Assembly: GCA_030374805.1 (NCBI GenBank)
Contig: JARGSG010000057.1
Location: 62,001 to 126,000, forward strand
Length of the DNA: 64,000 nucleotides
Direction of reading: 5' to 3'
DNA from: Gracilaria gracilis
Taxonomy: Eukaryota > Rhodophyta > Florideophyceae > Gracilariales > Gracilariaceae
The notes under the pieces were generated by a model that saw only the letters and a list, made by a program, of their open reading frames with translations, was not told the DNA's origin and did not search any database. Of the stretch, positions 12,065 through 21,691 are shown one piece after another; position 1 is the stretch's first letter; every line of letters begins with the position of its first letter. The position numbers and the translations under genes are program-made.

Positions 12065-14173
12065 TCACCTATTCAGAAAGGTGCTTGACTTCTTTGACAG
12101 ATCCGCGATACTATTAACTTGAATTTGGGAGTACGAGAGCGACCACAAATTCGTTCCACCTAAAACCAAGTTTCTCTCTATCGGGGATGAGTTTCCGGCG
12201 GTGGGGGTGTGGGTGATTCGCCCGCGTTCCTTAATCTCGAACTCCGAGACTTCCAAGACAACCGATCCAACGAATCTGTCTGAACCAAAGTACGTCGACA
12301 CAGGAAGAACTGCCGCAGATTCCGGCTCCCAGTACAGAAATGCTCGATGGTCCCATTGCGCGGTAGAACTACTCCTGGGTAGAGTCCACGACGAAAGTTC
12401 TCTTGGATTTGTCTTGTCCGACACATCGAACAATGTCACCTTCGCTCCAGTCACTCTCCCATCAAGATTAGCTTCTTGTCCGACTCCTAGAATTCGCCCA
12501 GGTGATATAGGGTGTAGATAAGAGCTGAAACCTGGGATCTTAAGTTCCCCGGTTACTTTCAGTGCCCTTGGTTTTGATAAATCAATGATATACAATGGAT
12601 CGATCTGCCTGAATGTCACAACATAAGCGGTCTCCTTGACATATCTAACAGCAAATATTCGTTCGCCGCGTCCGAGATTACCTACTTCTCCAACTTTCTG
12701 CAAAGCTCCGGACATTGGTTGGAAAGCAGTGACTTTGCTCGAGCTTTCGTCCCGAGCGCCCCACCAAGGGGCACCATCCGTGGTTGCTATGAAAAAGTAC
12801 CCCTTGCTTTCATGCATAGAGAATTGGTTCAGTACGCTCCCTGATACTTCTCCACTTGCAACATAGCTGGCACCAAAGTTGTTCAATGAGAACTCGTGGA
12901 TAGAAGTTTTGAAGTTACTACCAGACCGTAAAGAATTCTCGAAACCAAAGAAGTCCCAACGGTACTCTGTTGTGGTGACATACAAGGATGACGCAGTTGA
13001 GTACACTTCATCGCCTTCCGAAACAATAGAGACACTTCCTGTCGGCTTGAGAATTCCTGAAACTGGCAGGGTGACAACCGTGAGCAGTTCAAACCCTGAG
13101 AATGAACCTGGCACGTACACATTAGCACACGAGGAAATAAGCTCTGTGGTCTCCCTGGCATCACCTTCGATCTTCAGCGAAAAACCAGGATACCAATCTC
13201 TCTCAGTTGAGTTTCGGATGATGCCCTCATTGTAGGCTTTTGCATCAGCAAAAGGGAATGAGCAGCTAGGAAACCTGAACTGAAAGGTAGGTCGGTACAA
13301 CATGACAATTCGTGCGACACCGTTGACCTCTCTCGAGCTCAAGTACCGACCATCCATGCGAAGGGTGGCGATTAATTTTGGAATGCCATTGACGACCCTA
13401 ACCTGATAGACTGTAGTCGTCGGTCGACGAGGGACACCGAAACCACCGGAACCACCGAAACCACCGACACCCCCGAAACCACTCCCCCCAAATTGTATAA
13501 TGGAGCCAAACGAACGTGATATTACGAGCAAATGATCTCCCTCGATGAGCATCTCGCTTGCACTGGATGGCAGAATTAGTTTCCCCGTAACAGTAGAGTG
13601 GCTTCCTCCAAAGAGGACTCCGAGAACGAAAAGGTTTCTCCCACGAACTACGAACACTCGACTACCATCGGTTTTGATAATGTCGGGTTCATCTACACCG
13701 TCCACCTGTACATTGGTTTCGGAAAAGTCGACGCCGGCAACTGGCTCCGGAGCCGGCCTTCCCCCACTACCGGAAGAACTTGATGCAGCCGAGTCACCAG
13801 AAAAGCTTAAGGCTCCAAATCCATCTCCGCCATTTCCGCCATTTCCGCCATTTCCGCCATTTCCGCCATTGCCGCCAACACTGACAATACCACTAGCACC
13901 ATTGGCGGCAGCAATACCGCCACTACTCCCATCTCCTCCAAAGGTACCAAACAAAGCTCCACAATACCTGCTTGGGCTAGAGGACCCAAAGTTTCTTGAG
14001 TTCCCTAAGCCGTATGCACCCACACGGGAGAGAGCGTTGGTTTGGAAGTACCTCACCAGGTCTGGACATGTACCATAGCGGTTGAGTGAGACCGCATCCA
14101 CGGTGTGAGCGAAGAGGAGGTTGAGGAGCAAGTAGGAAAACAAAGCCGGGTAGAAAGTGGATAAGAGCTTCAT
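12065..14173 (-). CDS. Secreted beta-propeller domain protein
   Basis: This is a single long frame of 702 residues if begun at the ATG at 14173. An ATG four codons upstream, at 14185, is also possible; the inner start gives a better signal peptide (MKLLSTFYPALFSYLLLNLL). After a short Cys-containing region comes a Gly-rich linker built from Gly-Gly-Asn repeats (roughly residues 95-145). Next is the block VDGVDEPDIIKTDGSRVFVV. That block is the hallmark of the secreted C-terminal beta-propeller family (Pfam Beta_propel, PF09826, named from memory), known mainly from bacteria and archaea. The remaining ~500 residues show the repeated beta-strand blocks expected of a propeller, plus a second Gly-rich stretch near residues 235-255. 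It probably acts outside the cell or in the wall; the ligand is unknown. A bacterial-type domain in one exon suggests ancient transfer, but this is inference. No frame damage was seen. Confidence 0.88.
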   Translation of the reverse strand: MKLLSTFYPALFSYLLLNLLFAHTVDAVSLNRYGTCPDLVRYFQTNALSRVGAYGLGNSRNFGSSSPSRYCGALFGTFGGDGSSGGIAAANGASGIVSVGGNGGNGGNGGNGGNGGDGFGALSFSGDSAASSSSGSGGRPAPEPVAGVDFSETNVQVDGVDEPDIIKTDGSRVFVVRGRNLFVLGVLFGGSHSTVTGKLILPSSASEMLIEGDHLLVISRSFGSIIQFGGSGFGGVGGFGGSGGFGVPRRPTTTVYQVRVVNGIPKLIATLRMDGRYLSSREVNGVARIVMLYRPTFQFRFPSCSFPFADAKAYNEGIIRNSTERDWYPGFSLKIEGDARETTELISSCANVYVPGSFSGFELLTVVTLPVSGILKPTGSVSIVSEGDEVYSTASSLYVTTTEYRWDFFGFENSLRSGSNFKTSIHEFSLNNFGASYVASGEVSGSVLNQFSMHESKGYFFIATTDGAPWWGARDESSSKVTAFQPMSGALQKVGEVGNLGRGERIFAVRYVKETAYVVTFRQIDPLYIIDLSKPRALKVTGELKIPGFSSYLHPISPGRILGVGQEANLDGRVTGAKVTLFDVSDKTNPRELSSWTLPRSSSTAQWDHRAFLYWEPESAAVLPVSTYFGSDRFVGSVVLEVSEFEIKERGRITHTPTAGNSSPIERNLVLGGTNLWSLSYSQIQVNSIADLSKKSSTFLNR
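13821..13876 (-). repeat. Nine-base tandem repeat coding Gly-Gly-Asn
   Basis: About six copies of the unit ccatttccg lie inside the beta-propeller gene and encode the GGN linker. The copies are nearly identical, so this is a likely site of length variation between strains. Confidence 0.85.
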
Positions 14174-14185
14174 CGTGACTTGCAA

Positions 14186-15979
14186 TCGCTGACTTCGTGC
14201 TCGCCGTGTTTGAGGTTCGACAGGGAGCTTGCCACGACTAAATAAAGATGATAAACACTAGTGAACGATCTACCGGACCTCCAGATTTAAGTGGTAATGA
14301 GAGGAGGCAGACAGAGTGTACGAAAAGGATGCAGCCATGCGGCAGCGATTACTTTTAGATGACTAAATGTAAGGATGCAGTTCTGAGCAACTTTATACTG
14401 TGTGACCGAAGTTCGTTGGTTTCGAATTTGGAGAACCTATCTATGTATGTACCCTCTGATATCCCCGCCATACAAGAGCAGTTCCTGCACCCGAAAGTAC
14501 GGTTAATGCACAAGAAGGTTAAAAGGGCTACCGAGCGACAAATGCTGATATTACAAGGCTTTTATCATAAGGATCTTCCACTGATGAAGTGAGGGAGACA
14601 CAATTGCATTGAATGCGGGGAACCTGTGTCAATAAAGGACAGAGACAAATGATCACCGAGTGAAATGAATTTGAGTCAATTCACAGTTTTGACAATACTA
14701 CGAAGTAGCAACTTTACCAAGCAGGAGTACACAATGATGGTTCACTGTTGAAGCTTGGAAGGCGATGATATTCATCGAGTACATATCACGAACCACTTAC
14801 CCTTGGTAGTTATTCCCTATTATCAGTACAGAGGGCCCCATTGCAGAACGTACCAATGGTTTCTAAGTGATTCACATATTCTTTCTGTGAATCTGGAAAC
14901 GATCCAGTGTATCGTTTCTGGTATTTTCGAGAGATGCCCATGTTGGCTAAACCAAGCGTAATCATATTCTTCATCTATGCCGGAACGTGACTGTTTTCTG
15001 TCCAGGTCGATTTCTCGTGTTTTGGCATGAACATCGGCCATGAAGTAAGTAAATCCCATCAGAAGTTCCCCTCTGAGAGCAACGGAAAACAAGTACAATC
15101 CCCCTCACAACGACGGCCCCGAACCCTTTCTCTTGGTAGATCCATGATGGATCTACCAAGTGCATCTGTGTGGTTCTCATTAAATGCGTACCATTGAAAA
15201 GTGCTTTCGTTGCCTTTTTTTTCCGACGACTCTTTAACTGAGATCGAATCCTTGTTGCCACCAAGAATGCTGTGGTGGTTGAGTCGAAATCAGGGGGATT
15301 GGAGTTAGGGATATCTTTTTGCCCTGGTGCCTACACTTCTTGAAAACCGATACGCAGTAAGGACTCACTCCCGAGTGCGATGAACGCGACCATAAACGCC
15401 AGGGCCTAATTTCTGCTGAGGAGAGACAGATTGATGTGCACCTAGACGCGAACCGAACTCAGACAAACCAAGGACGAAGGCGCCCGTGAATGTGGCGATG
15501 GACCCACAAAGCTGAAGTGAGTGTTAGAGAACACGCGGCCCGGCGGGCATCTTGGGAGTCGCTGGTTGTTTTCGTGATAAGGGTGAAGGTGAAGTCGAAG
15601 ACGCGTCAATTCTATCATCGATGAGCGACGACGCAAAGGAAATGAACTCGCAAGAAGATCTGCGCTAGCGCACAAACTGCACATACCGTGTAGTTGTTTG
15701 AAGTTTAGTAACAGAGGCGAACCAGGAGATGGCAACAATGCATCGATGCCCTTCACACGCTCGTGGCGTGTCGCAAGAAACAATACTGTAAGCTCTTCAG
15801 GATACACCTTCGGGGCTTCGTTATCGATCTTCGATGCAACCCGATTACCAAGGGTAGTCAAAGGGAAAGTAAGCTTCGCACAGCGTTCCCCCGAACTCTC
15901 CTTCAAAAGCAAAAGTTGAATAGGTGATATCGAGTTATGAAACGAACATCAGCTTTCGAGAAAAACTTCGTGAGCGGGA
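14186..15979. other. Intergenic region, no supported gene
   Basis: Several short frames exist: 14359-14592 and 14755-14961 on plus, 14971-15264 and 15442-15912 on minus. None shows a signal peptide, a known motif or similarity to a neighbour. The one sharp structure is a perfect inverted repeat at 15132-15160, listed separately. A pyrimidine/AT-balanced stretch before 14350 probably holds the promoter of the beta-propeller gene (TATTTAG on the minus strand near 14240). Confidence 0.45.
15132..15160. repeat. Perfect 14-bp inverted repeat around one base
   Basis: CTTGGTAGATCCAT is followed by a single G and then its exact inverse. A match of this length is unlikely by chance. It could be a protein-binding site, a cruciform, or the scar of a small transposon. 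Confidence 0.8.
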
Positions 15980-16612
15980 TCAGGTAGGCGTCGACCGAAG
16001 CGTCTTCTGCAGGTATTCAACTCTGCGCTTCACACTCCTGAGTTCCCTCTTCACTACCCTCTGCCTTCTGGTTCGTGCGCATCTTATAGCCCTAACGCTC
16101 CAAATCCTTGCCATCAGCATTGATCCTCGGGCACAGTCGCACGCCTTCTTGGCCTCTCGAAACCTCCGTTGGACGGGCAAAACATATTTGGCGAGACATT
16201 TCCTGTTCCGACCACATCTCTTCTTACCTGCAGATACTTTTTCTGCAAGTAAATATTTCTCGTTGCACTCGATGTTGGATTTGGTCCAGTGTGATGCATG
16301 ACAGTTTAAAAACCTCTGCTTCCATTCCATCGAACCAAGCAGTTTTCGTTTCATGCGACGGCATTCTTGTGCGGTCTTGACAACTCTCAACTCCGCTTCC
16401 AGTGCATTTTTCTTTCGTATCGCTTGGTCTAGCTCAGATTGCGGCCTTAGTCGCGATTTACGATTCAAAACCGCAGGCAGATTGGTCTTGGATGGAAGGC
16501 GCTGGCTTCCATTCGATACGTCTATAGATACTACCGCACAGCGAACGCATGTTCCACATAAGACAAGAGCAATGCAGAATAGGAGAATGCGATGGGAAGG
16601 GAGGCACCTCAT
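15980..16612 (-). CDS. Small secreted basic protein, eight-cysteine family, member A
   Basis: This frame of 210 residues opens with a signal peptide (MRCLPSHRILLFCIALVLC). The mature part is rich in Arg and Lys. Eight cysteines follow the spacing C-x19-C-x11-C-x16-C-x5-C-x18-C-x-C-x17-C, shared almost exactly with the proteins at 17685-18344 and 29143-29808. Shared words include KRCGRN and CLAK. The likely role is a disulfide-bonded extracellular protein. I do not recognise the family and assign no function. Compared with the other two members it lacks the C-terminal tail ending in APR-x-KW and has a shorter region after the signal. It lies about 1.07 kb downstream of member B on the same strand. 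Helix-forming basic segments before and after the cysteine core could be short coiled coils. Confidence 0.85.
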   Translation of the reverse strand: MRCLPSHRILLFCIALVLCGTCVRCAVVSIDVSNGSQRLPSKTNLPAVLNRKSRLRPQSELDQAIRKKNALEAELRVVKTAQECRRMKRKLLGSMEWKQRFLNCHASHWTKSNIECNEKYLLAEKVSAGKKRCGRNRKCLAKYVLPVQRRFREAKKACDCARGSMLMARIWSVRAIRCARTRRQRVVKRELRSVKRRVEYLQKTLRSTPT

Positions 16613-17684
16613 TTTGCGTGCGACCTGCGACGAAAGAGAAAACCGAGCTGATCTTGGCAGTGATCAGTGAGTTGGCAATGAAAGGTTGGCCCTGACAATG
16701 TCGATCGGCGAGAAGCAAGCACTCAAGTACCACGGTGCATCGATCGCAAGACTTACCAACCTTGTCTCCTGACGATGCCGTTATAGGCCACCGCCTCAGT
16801 TGGGAATTCTCTAGTCCAGAAGAATCCCCATGAGGTTTGGGTACCAAATTGGTACTACCAACGTCGTTATTCAACAGCAAGGAACGAACGGTAAACCGAG
16901 AACAGCTGGTGCGACAAGTTTTCAGATCATTTTTATTACACTGTAAGTTACAGTCTGTAACCAGACAAGATCTTCAATGTTTTAGCATTGCCACAGTTAA
17001 CCACGTGGACACCGATACAAGCAATAATTTAGCAGTTCGAAAAACAGGTAGTCCACGAACCACGCCTGTACTCCGTGCGTACATGTGCAGGACCACGGAG
17101 ACGACGCGAAAAAGTTGAAGCTCGAACTTTGACCCTCGAAGTCCTTCGCTACGCGAGGTTGCTTCATGAAAATGCTTGCACTGAGTTATACCAATGAACG
17201 AAAGATATCCACATGGATAGCATTTGAGCCCTAGAGGCTCGTTGGAACATCTTGAAATCGTCACGAAGGCACCACAACAGTTTCTACGAATGTCATGTTT
17301 ACCAACTATGCATACGAACTCCGAAATGGAGGTGCTCTGTTCATGAGAAAGAATTCCTTGCGTTACTTTGAATAATCTCTTTTGCACTAGGCGTAGATTG
17401 TCTGGGTTGTGTACGGTATCTTGATAGGGTGCATTATTCGGAGCTCAACATCTAACTCGTTTAGATAAGTAATATGAAGAAATCTCGTTTACACAAAACT
17501 TGGCCTTGGACACTTTCGCTGGTGTCATGTCCACCAATTAGGGCGTCAAACTATCGAGAAAATTGGCATTGATACGAGCCTCTTGCTTCTGCCTAGCTAG
17601 TTAAAGAACAACCGAACCACCCAACCACGAAAACAAATCCCAGAGTAGAAAGTGAATAACATTCGAAGACTCCAAAACATGTCC
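16613..17684. other. Intergenic between two family members
   Basis: No gene is supported here. The short palindrome GTACCAAATTGGTAC at 16841-16855, about 230 bp before the start of member A, could be regulatory. A 137-codon minus frame at 16974-17387 shows no features and is probably chance. Confidence 0.4.
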
Positions 17685-18344
17685 TCAGTCCTCCCATTTA
17701 GCGCGCGGAGCAACACTGGGCTTGGCATGTACAAATTTCTCGAGGTATTCGATCTTCCGCTCAAGGTCATGAATGTCATGCTTGATTTCCCAAACATTTC
17801 TGGACCGCGGACATTTGATAGCCTTGACCCTCCAGATATTTCTCATCATCTTCCAAAGACGGGTGCACTCACAAGCCCTGTTGACCATTCTCAGTTTCCA
17901 CTGCAGCGGCCACGCATGCTTGGCGAGACAATTCTTGTTCCTCCCGCACCTTTTCTGAGCATATGAAATCCTCTTCTTCAAACCCCACTTCTTCTTGCAT
18001 TCGGAATTGGCATTGCGACGGTAGGAGCGAGGGCATCTAATCGTTCTCTTCTGCCAATAGAGCCGGCGTAACATACGTTTCCTCTTCTGTTCACAGAACC
18101 TAGCATTCCTACTCTTGTCAAGTTCGTCTTCCATTTCAAGGAGCTTCTGCCTTGCGCGTTGCAATGCAGTTGCTTGCCAAGTGCGAACAGTGCTGTCCAT
18201 CATTGGCGTTCCAGAAAGTGATGCATCTGATATAGATTTCTCCTTCGTGTCTTCATCGGGGTTCGAATGCTTCACAGCGACTACTGTGACGGTGAGAGAA
18301 AATGTGATGAGGACAAGAATCAAAAGAGCGGAAGGGTTCTTCAT
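17685..18344 (-). CDS. Small secreted basic protein, eight-cysteine family, member B
   Basis: This frame of 219 residues has a clear signal peptide (MKNPSALLILVLITFSLTV). An acidic, Ser-rich stretch to about residue 50 may be a propeptide. The word TWQATALQRARQKL follows. The eight-cysteine core is C-x19-C-x11-C-x16-C-x5-C-x18-C-x-C-x17-C, and the tail ends APRAKW. It is closer to member C at 29143 (LYWQKR/LYWKKR, KKKWGL/SKKWGL, WPLQW/WPIQW) than to its neighbour A. A TATA-like box lies about 120 bp upstream. It is presumably secreted and disulfide-bonded. No known domain is recognised and no function is claimed. Confidence 0.87.
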   Translation of the reverse strand: MKNPSALLILVLITFSLTVTVVAVKHSNPDEDTKEKSISDASLSGTPMMDSTVRTWQATALQRARQKLLEMEDELDKSRNARFCEQKRKRMLRRLYWQKRTIRCPRSYRRNANSECKKKWGLKKRISYAQKRCGRNKNCLAKHAWPLQWKLRMVNRACECTRLWKMMRNIWRVKAIKCPRSRNVWEIKHDIHDLERKIEYLEKFVHAKPSVAPRAKWED

Positions 18345-18460
18345 AGTGAAAAGAGTTGGAGCAGATGACGAGAAAACTCTTTGGATGAAAAGGGACGGGA
18401 GTGTATTGAGCCTGCGCTGGGGAAAGGGAAAGAAGCAGCTCGTTCGCCCCAGAAGCCTGG

Positions 18461-18472
18461 CCTTTTATAGAC
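18461..18472 (-). promoter_or_regulatory. TATA box of family member B
   Basis: On the minus strand the sequence reads GTCTATAAAAGG, a near-ideal TATA box. It lies about 117 bp before the start codon of the gene ending at 17685. The vWA genes have comparable boxes at comparable distances. Confidence 0.6.
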
Positions 18473-18479
18473 TTTGGGT

Positions 18480-19837
18480 GGAGTGAAGAAGATGACGTTT
18501 CTGGCGTGTGAGGAGTCAGATAGTGTAGATTCAAAGCCTTCTAGTGGGCTTGAGACAGGCGTTGCTGGATGCGTTCTGCAAAAGGAAGATACCATTTTGG
18601 GAAAGTTTGAATGGCTTAGGTGCTGAACTGCTGCGTTGCGGGTTCTTTTCGGCAGAGTACTGTCAGGATGGGCTTCGAAGTTGTGTACGAGACTGCTGGT
18701 GGATGCAGAATTGCGTCGATACGCAGACGGGAAAGCAGGGCATATTGAATGCTGACATCGCAGATAGAGCCGGATTGTACTAGACGATAGTGGGTCTGTT
18801 GTTCTCGTTGAATTGCTTGTTTCGCTTTCGGGATCATTTCCCGTCGTGGTGTGCGCATCCCCTCAGGTGTGATTTTCCATTGATTTCTGAAAGGAGAGGG
18901 CGCACGCATGCGTCCTCTTCGTCACGACCTCACGCCCGGTATCTATGGTTGGTAGGTATCGAGGAAGGTTGTCATCCTCTGGCTTATCGTCGTTGCTGGT
19001 CTTTCGCTCGCACGACGGAACACGCTTGCCCAGGGATTCGTGCTTACAGTACTACAGTAACCGCATGTTGAAAGAGCCGAAGGTTACCCCACATCCACAG
19101 GTCCATGTGTTCGACGTGTCCACGGAGCCCATACCAGCATACGGCACCATGTTCTCGTCAGGGCTGCGAATTCCCCACATCACCACCCCCCCCCTGCCAA
19201 GCGAGGAAGTTATGTACCAACGGTAGCGTTCCTACCCTTCGGTGTTGTTCATGACGATCGCCGCACAAGAACGTGTTGCGCAGCCCTAGCTAGCAGTGCA
19301 GTGAAGAAGACCAAGGGAACTGCATCGCGTGCCGGCCTGGCCTCGTTTTCATGTAGATGGCGTGCCATACGGATGGCAATACCGGCGTGAAGCTTTTCAT
19401 GACCATCTCCGTACAAGGAGTTGCGCAGCCCTAGCAGTACGGCGAAGAATAACGGAGGAGTCAGTATCGCCCTGCCAGCCTGACCGATCATCCCACCGCC
19501 TCCTTACCCATTGCTTTCTGCGCAAAGTAACGGGCCAAAGAAACGAATTTTCCAGTGTCACTCGCTGCTTATCGTTATCTTCGAAGTATCTCGTCCTCTT
19601 GTTTATCTTCCTACAGCTTCGCACCAATAGGATAAATCGCGCTGAAAGCTCCTTCTCATGCGCACGATGCAGTGCATAAGCTCCGGTTCTCCTGTCTGCA
19701 TCGCTGCATCGCAGAAATGCCAGTTGAACATAAGTTATATACTGAATTCTTCATTTCCACTCAGACTCAGCACAAGACCCTGCCATCATTTAAGTCTTCT
19801 TCGGCGAAGCGCAGCTCTAAAACGCATGTGAACGGTT
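18480..19837. other. Intergenic; contains a short diverged duplication
   Basis: No gene is supported. Around 19246-19345 and again at 19397-19482 a block recurs: 'ttcatgac-atc-ccg-acaag' followed by 'ttgcgcagccctagc', 'gaagaa' and 'tgccagcctg'-like words. This is an imperfect tandem duplication of roughly 90 bp. A TATA-like TTATATACT at 19735-19743 lies about 95 bp before the GH5-like start codon. Confidence 0.45.
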
Positions 19838-20926
19838 ATGTCCATCGACAATCTGAGGAAGACCGTGGATGTTTCACGCGGTGTAAGCGTTGCGCTACTT
19901 TTCGCATACGCTCTATGTTTGGTGGCTACCGTCGCTGGACAGCAGACGTATACCCCTGCCCAGTACCAAGCACTTCTTGGCGTTGGGATGGACGTTGACT
20001 GGCTCAAGACCGGTACCGGACGAACTCAAAACTGGAAATCACGAGAGCAGAGAGGGGTTGACGTGCCCAAAGTTTTCAAGGATCGCGGTTTCTCTCATGT
20101 TAGACTCCGCATCAAAGACTACGACCTGGATGCAATCAATACAAAAACCGGAGTTTCTTTGCTGGAGGAGATGAGAAGGACGGTGGATGACTGCCTGGAT
20201 TCAGCATTGATCCCAGTGGTCGCCTTTCAGGGAGCGCGTTTCAAAACAGATCCTACAAATCCAGACGAGATGGACGCTGTCGTTGATTGGTGGGTCGATG
20301 TTGCAACAGCCCTGAAGGACAGGGACTATCTCTTGTCGTACAATATCATCATTGAGACGACTGAGGAGATTAAGCGTCACAACGACAAATTGAATGAGCT
20401 GTACAAGAGAGTTGAAACTGCTGTGCATGCCATTGACGCGAAGAGAATATTAATCATTGCTCCCAACAGGATTTCCAGCCCGCTGGAGCTTGACAAACTC
20501 GTAGTCCCAGATAATGATTACATGATGGTGGAGTGGCATTTTTACGCAGCCGGGCCCAAGCCGAACAACCCCAAGAAACAATGGACTACCGGCACAGAGT
20601 TCGAGAAATCGTTGATAACGGACAAGGTGGATGTGGCGGTGAGCTGGTCGAACGAGAATAATATCCCGACATGGGTGGGTGCATGGATGCCGAGCAACTT
20701 CAATGAAGGCGGTTCATCCGCTCCCAGTTGCCCGCCTGACGGTGGCTCTTACTCGATCGAAGAACAGGTTGTGTTCGCCACGTTCATGAGCCAGACGTTG
20801 CAGTGCAGTAGCATTCCGTATGCGGTGAACTCGGACACGAAGTACTACGATCGGAAGACCAATGAGTGGTGTGCGGCCATGGCTCCCGTAGTGGATGCTA
20901 TCGTTGCGCAGTATTCTTGCCCGTGA
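19838..20926 (+). CDS. Secreted GH5-like (cellulase-fold) protein
   Basis: This single-exon frame of 362 residues has an N-terminal hydrophobic stretch (VSVALLFAYALCLVATVAG) that reads as a signal peptide. The body resembles glycoside hydrolase family 5: GVGMDVDWLKTG near the start, FSHVRLRIKDYD, a central strand LLSYNIIIETTEEI, YMMVEWHFYAAGP, NIPTWVGAWMPSN, then AVNSDTKYYDRK near the end. In ordinary GH5 enzymes the acid/base Glu sits in an Asn-Glu-Pro motif and the nucleophile in a Gly-Glu-Phe-Gly motif. Here the equivalent places read IIETTEEI and VGAWMP. From memory, a divergent GH5-like group shares these variants, so this is a subfamily trait rather than damage. Catalysis is therefore uncertain. 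If active it would cut a beta-glucan or mannan in the wall. A remnant of its 3' end recurs at 23826. Confidence 0.85.
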   Translation: MSIDNLRKTVDVSRGVSVALLFAYALCLVATVAGQQTYTPAQYQALLGVGMDVDWLKTGTGRTQNWKSREQRGVDVPKVFKDRGFSHVRLRIKDYDLDAINTKTGVSLLEEMRRTVDDCLDSALIPVVAFQGARFKTDPTNPDEMDAVVDWWVDVATALKDRDYLLSYNIIIETTEEIKRHNDKLNELYKRVETAVHAIDAKRILIIAPNRISSPLELDKLVVPDNDYMMVEWHFYAAGPKPNNPKKQWTTGTEFEKSLITDKVDVAVSWSNENNIPTWVGAWMPSNFNEGGSSAPSCPPDGGSYSIEEQVVFATFMSQTLQCSSIPYAVNSDTKYYDRKTNEWCAAMAPVVDAIVAQYSCP

Positions 20927-21691
20927 CGCGCAGTGTGAAGACCAGATCTCACTTGCGATGTCTCATGAGTCAATCTTCATACAAACAAACCAAGAGACGC
21001 GATAAATTCTCGAGAACGTTCAAAGTTTTTTGCGGCGATTGGCTCAATCATTGAAGAGCATACGTAAAACACAATCATGGCGATCAAGAGCATTAGCAAT
21101 AGAGATCTGCATTGTTCGGATGTTAGGGAATGATCAAGGGACCGCTTTGTCCAGCTGCGCTGCCCTGCAAGCTGCTCTCAGTCAATTCCACTGTACACGG
21201 CTGCTGCCTGTGTGGGAGGGGTGGGAATTAGAAATAGAGCAGACCTGAGAAGCGGGAGGTCGGCAACAGCTGGGGCGTGAAAGCTCCTTTTTTGGCCGCC
21301 ATTCCACTCTTCCACTGCCCCGACCGGGCACCGATTTGCCAGCTCCACTCCACGATGAATCCTGTTTGGCATACTTTGAGATTCCATTCCCTTGACCACT
21401 GCTGCTGACGGGCGGGACTCTCTATCAACAACAACCCATTTTCAATATCATGAGGCTATCAAGCATGATGTCAACTTTCTTCTGTGGGTAGGAGGATTGG
21501 GAGAAGTACGGTTTCGAAGTCATGAGGAGCAACTTCGGACTTGCATGATTAGCACGCAAGAATACAATGTCATGTTATATAACACGTAACTTCTTTTCAA
21601 TCACAACTATAGACGAAATGAGGTAATGAAGACAATGAGGTAATGAAGACTTTAAGTCATAAATGTGCTACAAAGAGCCTTCAAGAGCCTT

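Noticed and set aside
13545-14078. Plus-strand Pro-rich frame opposite the beta-propeller gene
   Set aside because: Its Pro runs are the complement of the Gly-rich linker of the real gene.
15442-15912. Minus-strand frame of 156 codons
   Set aside because: No signal peptide, domain or paralogue was seen; composition is unremarkable, and a chance frame is the simpler explanation.
16974-17387. Minus-strand frame of 137 codons between two eight-cysteine genes
   Set aside because: It has many cysteines but none in the family spacing and no signal peptide.
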